This document shows positions 51,859 to 61,574 of a stretch of DNA of 64,000 bases, piece by piece (position 1 is the stretch's first letter; each line of letters begins with the position of its first letter). The DNA comes from an uncultured Collinsella sp. (GTDB lineage: Bacteria; Actinomycetota; Coriobacteriia; Coriobacteriales; Coriobacteriaceae): positions 186,001 through 250,000 of the forward strand of contig CALJMO010000052.1 in assembly GCA_937982065.1 (NCBI GenBank), in the 5' to 3' direction. A model generated the notes under the pieces. It had not been told where the DNA came from, made no database searches, and saw only the letters and a list, made by a program, of their open reading frames with translations. The position numbers and the translations under genes are program-made.

Positions 51859-54856
51859 ATCGCTCGACCAGCACGCGATTGAGCCGCCCCTCCACCAAAC
51901 GCTCGTATAGACGCCGCGTCTCGGGCTCGGGCACGCCATTGACCTGCTCCCTCAGATGGTGCATATGCCCGCTGTACAGCTCGACGATATCGCGCCGCCG
52001 CCCCGCCGCACTGTAGACGCGCATGGCGCAGCGCACCATATCCTCACGCGACGTTTCCTGCCGAAGCCCCGACTCCGCCAGCCAAATCGCCGACTGCAGA
52101 TCGTTTTCTTCTAGAGCGGCATTCGCTCCCTTAATCATGCAATCGATGTACTTTGACTGCATAATGCGTCGCATACGCAAAAAGTAGGTGGGATTACAGC
52201 CATTGGGAACATACAGCGGTCCGGCATAAAGCTGCTCAATTTTAAGGCACAGCTCAACTAAATGGGGCCCGCGCGCACCCGTGCGATTTCCCAAAACCTC
52301 GCGGCTTATCTGGTCAAACAGCCGTACATCGGTCTTGACGTAGTCGCCGTTAAGTCCGATGCATTCATTTTGAATGAGCACACACGACTTGCCATCCGGC
52401 GTCGGTCCCAAAGCCGACCGCAAGCGCGATATCGTCGAGTACAGGTTGTTGCGGGCGTTATTAAACTCGGCATGGGGCCACAGCTCCATGGCCAGCGTCT
52501 CACGATCGACGAGCGCATCCATGCCCAGCGCAAGCCGCTCGGCAAGCGTCGCCGCCTTCTTGCGGCGCCACATTTTGTCCGTGATGGGAAACCCGTCGCG
52601 CTCGGCGCGAAACGCACCAAACATGCGAATCTCGATATGGTCGATGGTATCAACGGCTTCAACCTCGCCAGCCTGGAACAGACGCTCGCCCTCCCCTTCC
52701 AAATCGTCGCGCAGCGAGTACCGCGACAGCTCGCGCACGGGAAGCTTCTTGCGTATCCTGCCCGCCGGCTCGCCCAGACAATGCATGGCAAGACGCGCAA
52801 AGAGCCGATACGATGGCTCTAGAATCCCCGCACGATTCATGGACATCCAGGCCGCAAGATCGCTGTCTCGGCCCGCACAGGCCAAATGCAGCGCCACCAT
52901 CCAGGCCTCCGCTCCACCAACCTGCGTCTGGCTTATATCGAGCAACTCCGCTTCCTCGCGAACCGAAACCATCGAGGTGTTACGTAAATATGCCGCGCGC
53001 TCCAGCAGCAATGCGTTATCGCGCATGTACGCAATCGACTCCTCGGCAAGTTTGAGCACTTGGACCGCACGGAACTTTGCATTAACCGGCCGTCCCTCTG
53101 CCAGCGACTGCCAGCCTTCTAGCAACAGGCCAAACAGCTGAATCTGGTTGTCGCGCATGCGCACGGCAAAACGATCGAGCTCGTTGAACGCCGCGTCGTC
53201 GGTTACCGGCAAGCCGGAAAGGAGCCGCCGTGCCGCCAACACCATGCGCACCCAGATAGCCATCGCCTTAAGCCCGCGTACGTCGAGCGCCTCCCGCACC
53301 ACCGTCATCTCGTCGTCGCGCTCGTCGGTTCCCGCAAACGACCCGTCAAAGAGCTCCACCAGCATACTATCGGCCCGTATAACAATCCCCGCGATGTCGA
53401 GCTCGCAGTCGTAGGCCTTGCTCGTTTTGAGCTGCTGTAGAACGCCGCCGTCATCTCCCCGCTCGGTCAGGCACCGCTTGACCTCGATATGCGCAGACAA
53501 CATATCGAGTGCGGTATGGGATGTCTCGATTTCTGGCACGGCCAGGTTCGTAGGGAGCCCAAGCCCGTTGTCCCCATAGCAAACAGCCGTCAGTGTCTGG
53601 GCCACCCTCCATGAAACAGGGTCTATTTCGCAGGCCGCCCGTTCGCCCCCGCGCTCGATAACCGATGCCATATAGCGAGCGAGCTTTGTATTGGACACGC
53701 TGACCGCTGCCAGATATACGCCGAGCGCCTCGGCAGGCGTTGGCTCTGGAGCCGGATCGTCGGCATCGATCGTGCCCAGCGCTGCTCGGCAGATATCGGC
53801 CCCGTGCCCCGTCAGAGCCAGATCGACCCCATACTGCCCAGCGAGTTCAAGGACCGCTTCACGGTCCAAAAAGGCGTCCGCCAAGCCCATCGCCGCATCG
53901 CATCGGCCCGCCTTAAGCAAAATCCGGGCCGCCCTCGGAACAAGTTCGGGGCGAACCTCGGCCACCAACTTACGCAAACGCAAGCGTCCGTTATCCTCCG
54001 TGCCCAGACACGTAAAACTCCGCTCGGCGGGATCCAAGCCAAAGATCGGGTAGTCGCGTACAAAGTAGGACTGGTCGACCATCGACAGCCTCACCCCGCA
54101 AGCCTCGAGTTCTGCGATATTGCCCTCGCCCATCAAAACCATGAGACATGCCACGCAAAACAGCGCATTATTGTCGAGCGAAGCCAGATCGGCAAGTGCC
54201 GCGCCATATACGTTGACAATCTCGTTTTCGAGCAGACCGGCTACGTCGCCTTGGCCATACAGACCTGTCTGCAATGCCGAAACGAGCTCGGGCACGCCCT
54301 GCGTGAGCTGATAAAAGTCGAGCGATGTGCTGATCGAAAACGCCGATGCCCACGCCGAATACTCATAGGCATGCACCTTGAGCATCTGCGCATTGATCTT
54401 AACCGAATCGCCCAGCCCATGAATCAGCTGACGATTTGAAGGACGGCAGGAAATAAAGACCCCTACCCCCATAGCGCGCAGGCCGCGAATCCTTTCGATG
54501 AGGTCTTCGGTATCGTGCCGATCGAGGTTTGGCACATTATCAATCGCGATAAGAGAGTGCGGTTTGTCTTTGAGTTCTTCGGTAACCACCTCGAGCTGCA
54601 TAAACACCTCGCGCCCAATGGCACGATCGGCCTCGATAATCCGCACGGGACCTCGCGTCGGGTCGCATTTAACCTCATGGGTGTACTGCAGCAGCACCGA
54701 GGTCTTCCCAAACCCGTCGGGCGCATAAAGAACCACGATGCCGGCCTTTCGGCCCTTGGCGATAAGCTCATTCATCAAGCGTTCGCGTCGCACCATATAG
54801 CCTCCGCCCAACGGCATCAGCTCGAGCTCGTCTATACCGCTCAAATCGTTTACCAT
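51857..54856 (-). CDS. large SARP-like STAND transcriptional regulator
   Basis: 999 residues from the ATG at 54856 (GGAGGAG upstream). The N-terminal ATPase has Walker A YAPDGFGKTSVLLQ and Walker B-like SLIAIDNVP. A long helical middle follows. The C-terminal part (about residue 745 on) has IEIRMFGAFRAERDGFPI as the first strand of a winged helix, then ELWPHAEFNNARNNLYSTISRLR as recognition helix, and an AfsR/SARP-type bacterial transcriptional activation domain at the end. Such regulators respond to unknown signals. No obvious target cluster is next to it, so its regulon is unknown. Confidence 0.85.
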   Translation of the reverse strand: MVNDLSGIDELELMPLGGGYMVRRERLMNELIAKGRKAGIVVLYAPDGFGKTSVLLQYTHEVKCDPTRGPVRIIEADRAIGREVFMQLEVVTEELKDKPHSLIAIDNVPNLDRHDTEDLIERIRGLRAMGVGVFISCRPSNRQLIHGLGDSVKINAQMLKVHAYEYSAWASAFSISTSLDFYQLTQGVPELVSALQTGLYGQGDVAGLLENEIVNVYGAALADLASLDNNALFCVACLMVLMGEGNIAELEACGVRLSMVDQSYFVRDYPIFGLDPAERSFTCLGTEDNGRLRLRKLVAEVRPELVPRAARILLKAGRCDAAMGLADAFLDREAVLELAGQYGVDLALTGHGADICRAALGTIDADDPAPEPTPAEALGVYLAAVSVSNTKLARYMASVIERGGERAACEIDPVSWRVAQTLTAVCYGDNGLGLPTNLAVPEIETSHTALDMLSAHIEVKRCLTERGDDGGVLQQLKTSKAYDCELDIAGIVIRADSMLVELFDGSFAGTDERDDEMTVVREALDVRGLKAMAIWVRMVLAARRLLSGLPVTDDAAFNELDRFAVRMRDNQIQLFGLLLEGWQSLAEGRPVNAKFRAVQVLKLAEESIAYMRDNALLLERAAYLRNTSMVSVREEAELLDISQTQVGGAEAWMVALHLACAGRDSDLAAWMSMNRAGILEPSYRLFARLAMHCLGEPAGRIRKKLPVRELSRYSLRDDLEGEGERLFQAGEVEAVDTIDHIEIRMFGAFRAERDGFPITDKMWRRKKAATLAERLALGMDALVDRETLAMELWPHAEFNNARNNLYSTISRLRSALGPTPDGKSCVLIQNECIGLNGDYVKTDVRLFDQISREVLGNRTGARGPHLVELCLKIEQLYAGPLYVPNGCNPTYFLRMRRIMQSKYIDCMIKGANAALEENDLQSAIWLAESGLRQETSREDMVRCAMRVYSAAGRRRDIVELYSGHMHHLREQVNGVPEPETRRLYERLVEGRLNRVLVER

Positions 54857-55244
54857 GCCCGCTCCTCCACTCGACCGTATGGACACTGTAGCCGCAAGAC
54901 CATACAAGCCGCGCTATGAATAGAGCGCCCTTGTGTTTTAGGTTGTCTTTTGGTACGCAAGCGGCAAGTTTTTGTACAGCGAGGGCCGATTGTTATTAAT
55001 CCCCCGACTAATCGGTCTTTAAGCAGGTAAATGAGCTTGTCAGCTTGTCCCATCTAAGCGGCAGTGTAACGCAGATGAACAAGGTTCAGCCATGTCATTC
55101 AACTCGCCTAGCACCCGCTACCGTCTACGACCTTCTAGTGGCATTTTTGCATAGAATCTGGTATAGAATGAATCAAGCTGTTGGGCATCTGGCGTTCGTC
55201 AAGCTTGCGGCAAGATTTTGGTCAAGTGGGCGGACAGGGATAGC
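54857..55244. other. intergenic region upstream of the SARP gene
   Basis: No gene. It contains AT-rich promoter-like sequence near 54930-55020 and 55140-55180, including TATAGAAT at 55163. No repeat or RNA fold recognised. Confidence 0.4.
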
Positions 55245-55272
55245 AAAAAGGCCCCCGCAAAGCGGAGGCCTT
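55245..55272 (-). terminator. nagB terminator
   Basis: AAGGCCTCCGC pairs with GCGGGGGCCTT with TTTTTGC on the minus strand. Confidence 0.88.
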
Positions 55273-55304
55273 AGGCAAGGCTATGTCGAGCTGCAGGATT
55301 CGCG

Positions 55305-56033
55305 CTACTCGCAGAGCGAAAGGGCGGCCTCGTCGGCAACGACAACGCAGTTGGTGTGCAGCTGCAGGATCGAAGCCGGGCACTCGGGCGTAACCGGGCC
55401 ATAGCACATGTCATGCACGGCCTGAGCCTTGGCCTCGCCGTTGGCGACGACCAGGATCATGCGGGCATACATGATGGTCTGGGTACCCATGGTGTAGGCC
55501 TGACGGGGAACATCGTCGATGCTGTCGAACAGGCGGCTGTTGGCCTGAATGGTGCTCTCGGTAAGGTCGACACAGTGCGTGCCCTTGGAGAAGTGGTCAT
55601 CGGGCTCGTTGAAGCCGATGTGGCCGTTGTTGCCAATGCCGAGCAGCTGCAGATCCGGGTAACCGGCGTCAGCGACGATCTTGTCGTACTCAGAGCACGC
55701 AGCGGCGGCGTCGGGGTTGGAACCGTCGGGCACATGCGTGTTGTTCAGGTCGATGTTGATGTGATCGAAGAAGTTCTCACGCATGAAGTAGTGATAGCTC
55801 TGGGGATCGTCGTGCGAAAGGCCGCGATACTCGTCCAGGTTGTAGGTGCTGACCTCGGCAAAGTCGACGTCGCCCTTCTTGTACCAAGTAGCGAGCTGCT
55901 TGTAGGCTCCGATCGGGGTGGAGCCGGTGGCAAGACCCAGCACACAGTCGGGCTTGAGGATAACCTGGGCCGAGATGATATTAGCGGCCTTGCGGCTCAT
56001 ATCCTCGTAGTCTTTAGCTTTAATGATCTTCAT
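55305..56033 (-). CDS. nagB: glucosamine-6-phosphate deaminase
   Basis: 242 residues from the ATG at 56033 (AAAGGA upstream). LGLATGSTPIGAYKQL, FSTYNLDEYRGL-like STYNLDEYRGL, and LLGIGNNGHIGFNEP are the substrate-binding and catalytic blocks (Asp, His, Glu). It converts glucosamine-6-P to fructose-6-P and ammonia. A longer reading frame exists upstream, but it is basic and not conserved. It sits near glmM, so amino-sugar breakdown and synthesis genes are close here. Confidence 0.96.
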   Translation of the reverse strand: MKIIKAKDYEDMSRKAANIISAQVILKPDCVLGLATGSTPIGAYKQLATWYKKGDVDFAEVSTYNLDEYRGLSHDDPQSYHYFMRENFFDHINIDLNNTHVPDGSNPDAAAACSEYDKIVADAGYPDLQLLGIGNNGHIGFNEPDDHFSKGTHCVDLTESTIQANSRLFDSIDDVPRQAYTMGTQTIMYARMILVVANGEAKAQAVHDMCYGPVTPECPASILQLHTNCVVVADEAALSLCE

Positions 56034-56304
56034 TACGCGTCCTTTCTCGTACAAGAGAGGCAAGGCTCCCTTACAAGCACTTGCCCGCGGCCCGCGTCGG
56101 CCGCAACCAACGTGTGCGGCCACCAGGGCGAGGTCGCGTAATGTATGTGTCTCGTGTCTAGCCGCGTCGAGGCCCCTGCCCGTCCACGGTGACCCAAAGC
56201 CTTTTAGCTTCGGACAAATCCCATCTTGCCACTGAGGGCGTCCTCTTTCAAGGGCGCCCTCCGTAAACGTGTTTGAATTGTAGACTAATGGCCACGTGCA
56301 CTTG

Positions 56305-56802
56305 CTAGCGCTCGCGAGCAACGATGAGCTGGTCCATCTCTTCAACATGCACGCCAACGGAGCCCTTGATGCTCGAGAACTCAACGGAGTTGCACACCAA
56401 GATGGGAACCGTCACATCGTAGCCCTCGGCAGCAATTGCCTCGCGATCGAACTCAATGAGCACATCGCCCTTATGGACGATGTCACCCACTTGCGCATGT
56501 ACGGTAAAGTGCTTGCCCTCGAGCTGAACAGTGTCCAAACCAACGTGGATGAGCACGTCCAAGCCATCGACCGTGTTAAGCGCAACGGCGTGTCCCGTGG
56601 GAAAAATAGCCTCGACCTTGGCATCAGCCGGCGCGATCACGCGCGTACCCGTAGGCTGAATGGCAACGCCCTGGCCCAAAAGGCCGGTGGCAAACGTCTG
56701 ATCGTTTACCTCGGAAAGCGGAATGACATCGCCCGAGATGGGAGCATCCAGCGTAAGGACTCGACCACGCATACCAAAAGACCTTAGGACTTTAGTGAAC
56801 AT
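56305..56802 (-). CDS. PTS glucose-class EIIA (Crr-like)
   Basis: 165 residues from the ATG at 56802; a TTG start 21 bp upstream is possible. GKVEAIFPTGHAVALNT-like IFPTGHAVALNT (His) and DVLIHVGLDTVQLEG (phosphorylated His) are the two active histidines. It is a free cytoplasmic EIIA, not fused to EIIBC, so it may serve several glucose-class transporters, for example GlcNAc EIICB, and could have regulatory roles. Confidence 0.93.
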   Translation of the reverse strand: MFTKVLRSFGMRGRVLTLDAPISGDVIPLSEVNDQTFATGLLGQGVAIQPTGTRVIAPADAKVEAIFPTGHAVALNTVDGLDVLIHVGLDTVQLEGKHFTVHAQVGDIVHKGDVLIEFDREAIAAEGYDVTVPILVCNSVEFSSIKGSVGVHVEEMDQLIVARER

Positions 56803-56873
56803 GCTCCCCCTCGGACATACCAATCAATCAAAATAACCTTAACAGTTTACCACTTGGCAACGGTTTTTGACCA

Positions 56874-58211
56874 TTAGGGAAGTTCGCGCTTGACAACCTC
56901 GACGATGTCGTCGACAACGCGCTGGGTCAGCTCGTGCGTCTCGGCCTCGGCCATCACGCGGACCAGCGGCTCGGTGCCGCTCGGGCGCACCAGAATGCGG
57001 CCGCGGCCGTCAAGCTCCTTCTCGGCAGCAGCAACGGCATCCCAGATGGGCTGGCAATCGTCCAGACCAGCCTTGTTGTCGGAATGCACGTTGACGAGTA
57101 CCTGCGGGTACTTCTTCATGATGCCGGCAAGATCGGTGAGGGTACGACCGGTGCGCTTGAGCACGGCCAGCAGCTGCAGAGCCGTCACCAAGCCGTCACC
57201 GGTGGTGTTGTGCTCCAGGAAGATGATGTGGCCGGACTGTTCGCCGCCGATGACGGCGCCGTCCGCGAGCATGCGCTCCAAAACGTAGCGGTCGCCCACG
57301 GCGGTCTGAACCATCTCGAAGCCCTGCTCCTTCATAGCGATGGAGAAGCCCAGGTTGCACATGACGGTCGAGACGATCTCGGAGTTGGCGAGCTTGCCGC
57401 GAGCGGCGAGGTCAGAACCGCAGATAGCCAGGATGTAGTCACCGTCGATCTCATTGCCCTCGCTGTCCACGAACAGCACGCGGTCGGCGTCGCCGTCGTG
57501 GGCCAGACCGATGTCAGCATGGGTGCGCAGCACGAGCTCGCGCAGGGGCTCGAGGTGCGTAGAGCCGCACTCAACGTTAATGTCGGTGCCGCAGTAATCG
57601 GTGTTGATGGCATGGACCGTGGCACCCAGGCGCTGCAGCGCGGCGGGCGTAGTCTGGCAGGAAGCACCGTGACCGCAGTCGACGGCAACGACTAGGCCGT
57701 CGAGCCTCAGGCCATCGAGCGTATCGATGGCGTGGTCGACGTATGCCTTGCGAGCGTCCTTCATCTTGATGATGTGGCCCACACCGGCGCCGGTCGGCAG
57801 CGTGTCGGCAGCCATGGCTTCCTCGGACATGACCCAGGCGCTGATCTCTTCCTCGACAGCATCGGGAAGCTTCATACCCTTGCGGCTAAAGAACTTGATG
57901 CCGTTGAACTCCGGCGGATTGTGCGAAGCGGAGATGACAATGCCGCCATCGAGCTCGTTTTGAACAGTGAGCAGCGCCACGGCGGGCGTGGGGATAACGC
58001 CGCAGCAATGAGGACGGCCGCCCTCGGCCATAATGCCGGCGGTCAGAGCGCTCTCGAGCATGGTGCCCGAAAGGCGCGTGTCACGGCCGATGCAGATGTC
58101 CGGACCAAGAAACTTGGTCGCCGCGCGACCCAGACGAAACGCGAGGTCGCACGAAAGATCGGCGTTGGCGATGCCACGGACGCCATCGGTACCGAAGATG
58201 TTCTGGGGCAT
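56874..58211 (-). CDS. glmM: phosphoglucosamine mutase
   Basis: 445 residues. IFGTDGVRGIAN is the N-terminus, VISASHNPPEFNGIK holds the phosphoserine, LAHDGDADRVLFVD binds magnesium and VRPSGTEPLVRVMAE the substrate phosphate. It makes glucosamine-1-P for UDP-GlcNAc. AAGGAG stands upstream of the ATG. It follows rpsI after a terminator. Confidence 0.98.
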   Translation of the reverse strand: MPQNIFGTDGVRGIANADLSCDLAFRLGRAATKFLGPDICIGRDTRLSGTMLESALTAGIMAEGGRPHCCGVIPTPAVALLTVQNELDGGIVISASHNPPEFNGIKFFSRKGMKLPDAVEEEISAWVMSEEAMAADTLPTGAGVGHIIKMKDARKAYVDHAIDTLDGLRLDGLVVAVDCGHGASCQTTPAALQRLGATVHAINTDYCGTDINVECGSTHLEPLRELVLRTHADIGLAHDGDADRVLFVDSEGNEIDGDYILAICGSDLAARGKLANSEIVSTVMCNLGFSIAMKEQGFEMVQTAVGDRYVLERMLADGAVIGGEQSGHIIFLEHNTTGDGLVTALQLLAVLKRTGRTLTDLAGIMKKYPQVLVNVHSDNKAGLDDCQPIWDAVAAAEKELDGRGRILVRPSGTEPLVRVMAEAETHELTQRVVDDIVEVVKRELP

Positions 58212-58258
58212 AGGATTGCTCCTTCCCTAGCAGGCGATATGCAACCGCCCACCCTAGT

Positions 58259-58302
58259 CGAAAAAGAAAAGCGGGACCCGCCGAGGAATCGGCAGGCCCC
58301 GC
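58259..58302 (-). terminator. rpsI terminator
   Basis: GCGGGGCCTGCCGA pairs with TCGGCGGGTCCCGC (two mismatches), followed by TTTTCTTTTTC on the minus strand, between rpsI and glmM. Confidence 0.88.
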
Positions 58303-58334
58303 TTGTACATTGTATCTCGAAAGGAGATAAAACC

Positions 58335-58730
<396 letters not shown>

Positions 58731-58732
58731 CT

Positions 58733-59176
58733 TTAAGCCTCCAGCTCAATCTTCGTGGGGTTCTGGGCAGCATGCGGATGCTCGGCACCAGCGTAGACCT
58801 TAAGCTTGGTCATCTGGGCGCGGCCGAGGGTGGTCTTGGGCAGCATACCGCGAACGGCGCGCTCGATGACCTTCTCCGGGTGCTTCTCCATAGCCTGGCG
58901 GAAGCTCTCAGCCTTGAGGCCGCCGTTGTAGCCGCTGTGGCGATAATAGGTCTTCGTGTCGGCCTTGTTACCGGTAAGCTGGACCTTATCGGCGTTGATG
59001 ACGACAACGAAGTCGCCGCAGTCGCTGTTGGGCGTGAACTGGGGCTTGTTCTTACCGCGCAGGATCATTGCGATCTGGGTGGCAAGACGGCCCAGGACAG
59101 CACCATCGGCGTCGACGAGAACCCAGTTGCGCTGGACCTCGCCCTGCTTGGCGTAGTGAGTCGATTTCGAAATCAC
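58733..59176 (-). CDS. rplM: 50S ribosomal protein L13
   Basis: 147 residues, with NWVLVDADGAVLGRLAT, GDFVVVINADKVQLTGNK, KTYYRHSGYNGG and AVRGMLPKTTLGR. First gene of the L13-S9 operon. The 190-bp leader to 59370 contains short inverted repeats (for example CACGGGG...CCCCG around 59218-59250) that could be an autoregulatory L13 leader; this is not certain. Confidence 0.99.
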   Translation of the reverse strand: MISKSTHYAKQGEVQRNWVLVDADGAVLGRLATQIAMILRGKNKPQFTPNSDCGDFVVVINADKVQLTGNKADTKTYYRHSGYNGGLKAESFRQAMEKHPEKVIERAVRGMLPKTTLGRAQMTKLKVYAGAEHPHAAQNPTKIELEA

Positions 59177-59370
59177 TTAGACTCCTCCATGTACAGTACG
59201 TGTTGTTACAGAGATTCACGGGGCTCTGCAAGTAACCCGTCCATATTACCCCGCTCGCCGTACGAGTCAACAGGTATTTTGGCTCCGACCAGAGTTTCTG
59301 CACATGTCATCCACGAGCCGTGATTTTTCCAGCTCTTGAGCTGTTGTCATTTTTTGAGGGTTCGCTATCG

Positions 59371-60249
59371 CTAGCGCTCAACGAACTCTTGGATTTCCGC
59401 GAGCAGGCGCTTTGCCTCCTGACGGCCCTGGATATACAGGTCCAAAAGCTTTGCCGGATCGTGCTCGACATGGCCGACCTCGACCGGCTTTTGCGGAGCG
59501 ACGACCAACGCGCGGCCCTCGCGCTCATACTTCCACAGGTGCATACGCTGGATGTTGTAACGGTCGTGGCGCGTCTCGATAGCCTCGAGCAGATAGGGGT
59601 AGTCGGCATAGCGGGCGCGCGCGGCCGGCATAAACTCGTAGGGCTTTTTCTCATACGAACGGTCCTGCGTGACAATGACGACCGCACGGTCGAAGCCCGC
59701 CTCCTCGAGCACATGCTCGATAGGAACCGAATCGGCTACGCCGCCGTCGACGTATTTGTGCCCGTCAATCTCGACCGGCGGCGTCACCAGCGGCAACGAG
59801 GTCGAGGCGCGCACGGCGTCGAGATCGAGCACGGCGCTTTTGACCGGGAGGTACGTGGCCGTTCCAAACAGCATGTCCGTCGCGACGGCGTACATCTCGA
59901 TGGGGCTCGCGTCGAACGTCTCGTTGTCAAAGGGATCCAGGCGGTCCTGAACATCGTTGAAGATAAAGTCGTAACCCACAATAGAGCCCGTGGACGCAAA
60001 CGATGCGGCGCCCATGAAGCGGCTGTCGCTGCAGAAAGCCAGGTTGATGCGGTTGGCACGACCGATCTGGTGCGACTTGTAGTTCACGCCGTTGAGGGCG
60101 CCGGCCGATACACCGTAGACAGCCGGAATCTCGACGCCAGCCTCCATGAGAACGTCGAGCACGCCCGCGGTAAACTGCCCACGAAAACTGCCGCCCTCCA
60201 GGACGAGCGCGACCTTGCCGGCGTTCTTTGCCTTATCTTCTGCAGTCAT
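59371..60249 (-). CDS. patatin-like phospholipase
   Basis: 292 residues; GGAGG precedes the ATG. VALVLEGGSFRGQFTAGVLD is the oxyanion-hole block, YGVSAGALNG has the nucleophile Ser (GxSxG), and KYVDGGVADSVPIE supplies the catalytic Asp of DGG/A. Ser-Asp dyad is complete. No signal peptide. Likely a cytoplasmic acyl hydrolase of the RssA/YjjU group; substrate unknown. Confidence 0.9.
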   Translation of the reverse strand: MTAEDKAKNAGKVALVLEGGSFRGQFTAGVLDVLMEAGVEIPAVYGVSAGALNGVNYKSHQIGRANRINLAFCSDSRFMGAASFASTGSIVGYDFIFNDVQDRLDPFDNETFDASPIEMYAVATDMLFGTATYLPVKSAVLDLDAVRASTSLPLVTPPVEIDGHKYVDGGVADSVPIEHVLEEAGFDRAVVIVTQDRSYEKKPYEFMPAARARYADYPYLLEAIETRHDRYNIQRMHLWKYEREGRALVVAPQKPVEVGHVEHDPAKLLDLYIQGRQEAKRLLAEIQEFVER

Positions 60250-60353
60250 ATTGACCTCCTGCGATTGCGTTTTGGCTTTCTTCTACCCAGTTTTGGGATG
60301 GCGAGCGCGCAGGTTTTGGAGTTGAGGGGGCGGGACGATCAAGCCAACCCCCA

Positions 60354-60480
60354 GAGCAGTCAATTTGGGACGGGGCTTTTTTAGCTACCCCTATATGCCG
60401 ACTGATCGTTATCCCAGCTCCAGATGATTCATCGGCAGTCAAAGGATAGCTAAAAAAGCCCCGTCCCAAATTGACTGCTC
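60354..60480. repeat. 127-bp element with 34-bp terminal inverted repeats
   Basis: Arms 60354-60387 and 60447-60480 are perfectly complementary over 34 bp and include GGGACGGGGCTTTTTT, so each orientation gives a terminator-like hairpin. The inside carries TGCCGA and TCGGCA. A half copy is at 44208-44226. This looks like a dispersed MITE-like repeat. Confidence 0.85.
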
Positions 60481-60499
60481 CACAACGATCATGAGCGGC

Positions 60500-60650
60500 C
60501 GTTGGGAAAGCGCGTCCCGGTCTCAGAGCAAATTCCGGGTCGCAGTTTCCGCTTGAGGCGCCATCCGGAAACTACGTCCCAGTCTGAGCGCGGATTCCGG
60601 GATGGACTTTCCGCCTGGGCCGCCATTGGGAAAGCACGTCCCACTCTGCG
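60500..60650 (+). repeat. 62-bp tandem repeat, about 2.4 copies
   Basis: GGAAA(G/C)..CGTCCC recurs at 60505, 60567 and 60629, exactly 62 bp apart, with similar sequence between (TCTGAGCG/AGATTCCGGG). No reading frame is maintained, so it is noncoding. Confidence 0.8.
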
Positions 60651-60658
60651 TCACTGAG

Positions 60659-60922
60659 GCGTTTTCTTTACGCTCGCGCCCTGCACGGAGTTCGATTCTC
60701 CGCGGTACGGGGGGATCCGTTGATGCGGCGCATGGCCGGCTGAGATTCGATAAACATCGCATCCATATTGAGCTGATAGTTTGCGCGGAGAATCCGCGTG
60801 TTCGCTTCGCGAACCCGCACCGGCTTCGGCCGGCTGCCGCCGTCCTCGCCCGCGGGCTAAAAACGCTTCCGCGTTTTCTTTACGCTCGCGCCCTGCACAG
60901 AGTTCGATTCTCCGCGGTACGG
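60659..60922 (+). repeat. pair of 52-bp direct repeats carrying a tmRNA T-arm copy
   Basis: 60659-60710 and 60871-60922 are identical over 52 bp except one base. Both contain GGAGTTCGATTCTCCGCG or a near copy, the T-arm of the adjacent tmRNA, in the opposite orientation to it. The space between holds GC-rich hairpins (AAACGCTTCCGCGTTTT). Confidence 0.85.
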
Positions 60923-60927
60923 ACTAG

Positions 60928-60965
60928 AAATAAAAAGGCAGGCAGATACGAATATCTACCTGCCT
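60928..60965 (-). terminator. tmRNA terminator
   Basis: GGCAGGTAGATA pairs with TATCTGCCTGCC, followed by TTTTTATTTC on the minus strand, just after the tmRNA CCA. Confidence 0.9.
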
Positions 60966-60973
60966 GTGACTTA

Positions 60974-61337
60974 TGGTGGAGGCGCGGAGAATCGAACTCC
61001 GGTCCACGAAAGCCCCCTGATTGGCATCTCCAAGCTCAGTCGCTGGTTTAGTCTCGGGCGCTTTGCGCGCAGCGACACGCTCGCGGCGTCCTAACCGGTT
61101 CGGTCTTAGCCTGCGCCATACCGATTACGTGCGCAGGAGCATTCCCCTAACATGACGTCGCGCCGGTGTCGGGGAAATCACCGGGTTGACGCGCCGCTAT
61201 AAACTAAGCAGCGAGAGCCATAGGCTCAAAAGAAGAGTTGTTGTCAATTCAATTTGACGGTACCCCTGTTTAACGAGGCGAGGAGACCTCGGCTTGCTTC
61301 CTCTCTCAGAGCTATCGTGTCGAAACCAGTCGCCCCC
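60974..61337 (-). ncRNA. ssrA: transfer-messenger RNA
   Basis: 364 bases. The 5' end GGGGGCGA at 61337 pairs with the 3' end CGCCTCC before ACCA at 60974, and CTGGTTTCGAC is the usual 5' tRNA-like segment. The T-arm is CGGAGTTCGATTCTCCG. The tag frame at 61204-61245 reads DNNSSFEPMALAA then TAG, with the ALAA end recognised by proteases. It frees stalled ribosomes. One-piece form; the order of elements is standard. Confidence 0.95.
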
Positions 61338-61574
61338 GAATGTCGGGAAAGTCTGGATGACATTGGGCACGAGCACCCAACACCCGTCGACTTTTCAAGG
61401 AACGTGCAGGGCGAGCCCCGCTTGTGGAGTGTTATCTTACCACGTTCTGAAAGCGGACAGCTGTTCTATGCACGAGCTGTGAAGACCCCAATGTGCGCCG
61501 CACTTCGCACTTTTGCTACCGATCGCGTCACGTATATTTTCGCCAAGCAAAATTGACCCGTCGAAAGGACCGTT
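61338..61574. other. promoter region between tmRNA and the next gene
   Basis: No gene seen. It holds the tmRNA promoter to the left and the promoter of the hypothetical gene at 61575 to the right. GAAAGGACC precedes the latter. Confidence 0.5.
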
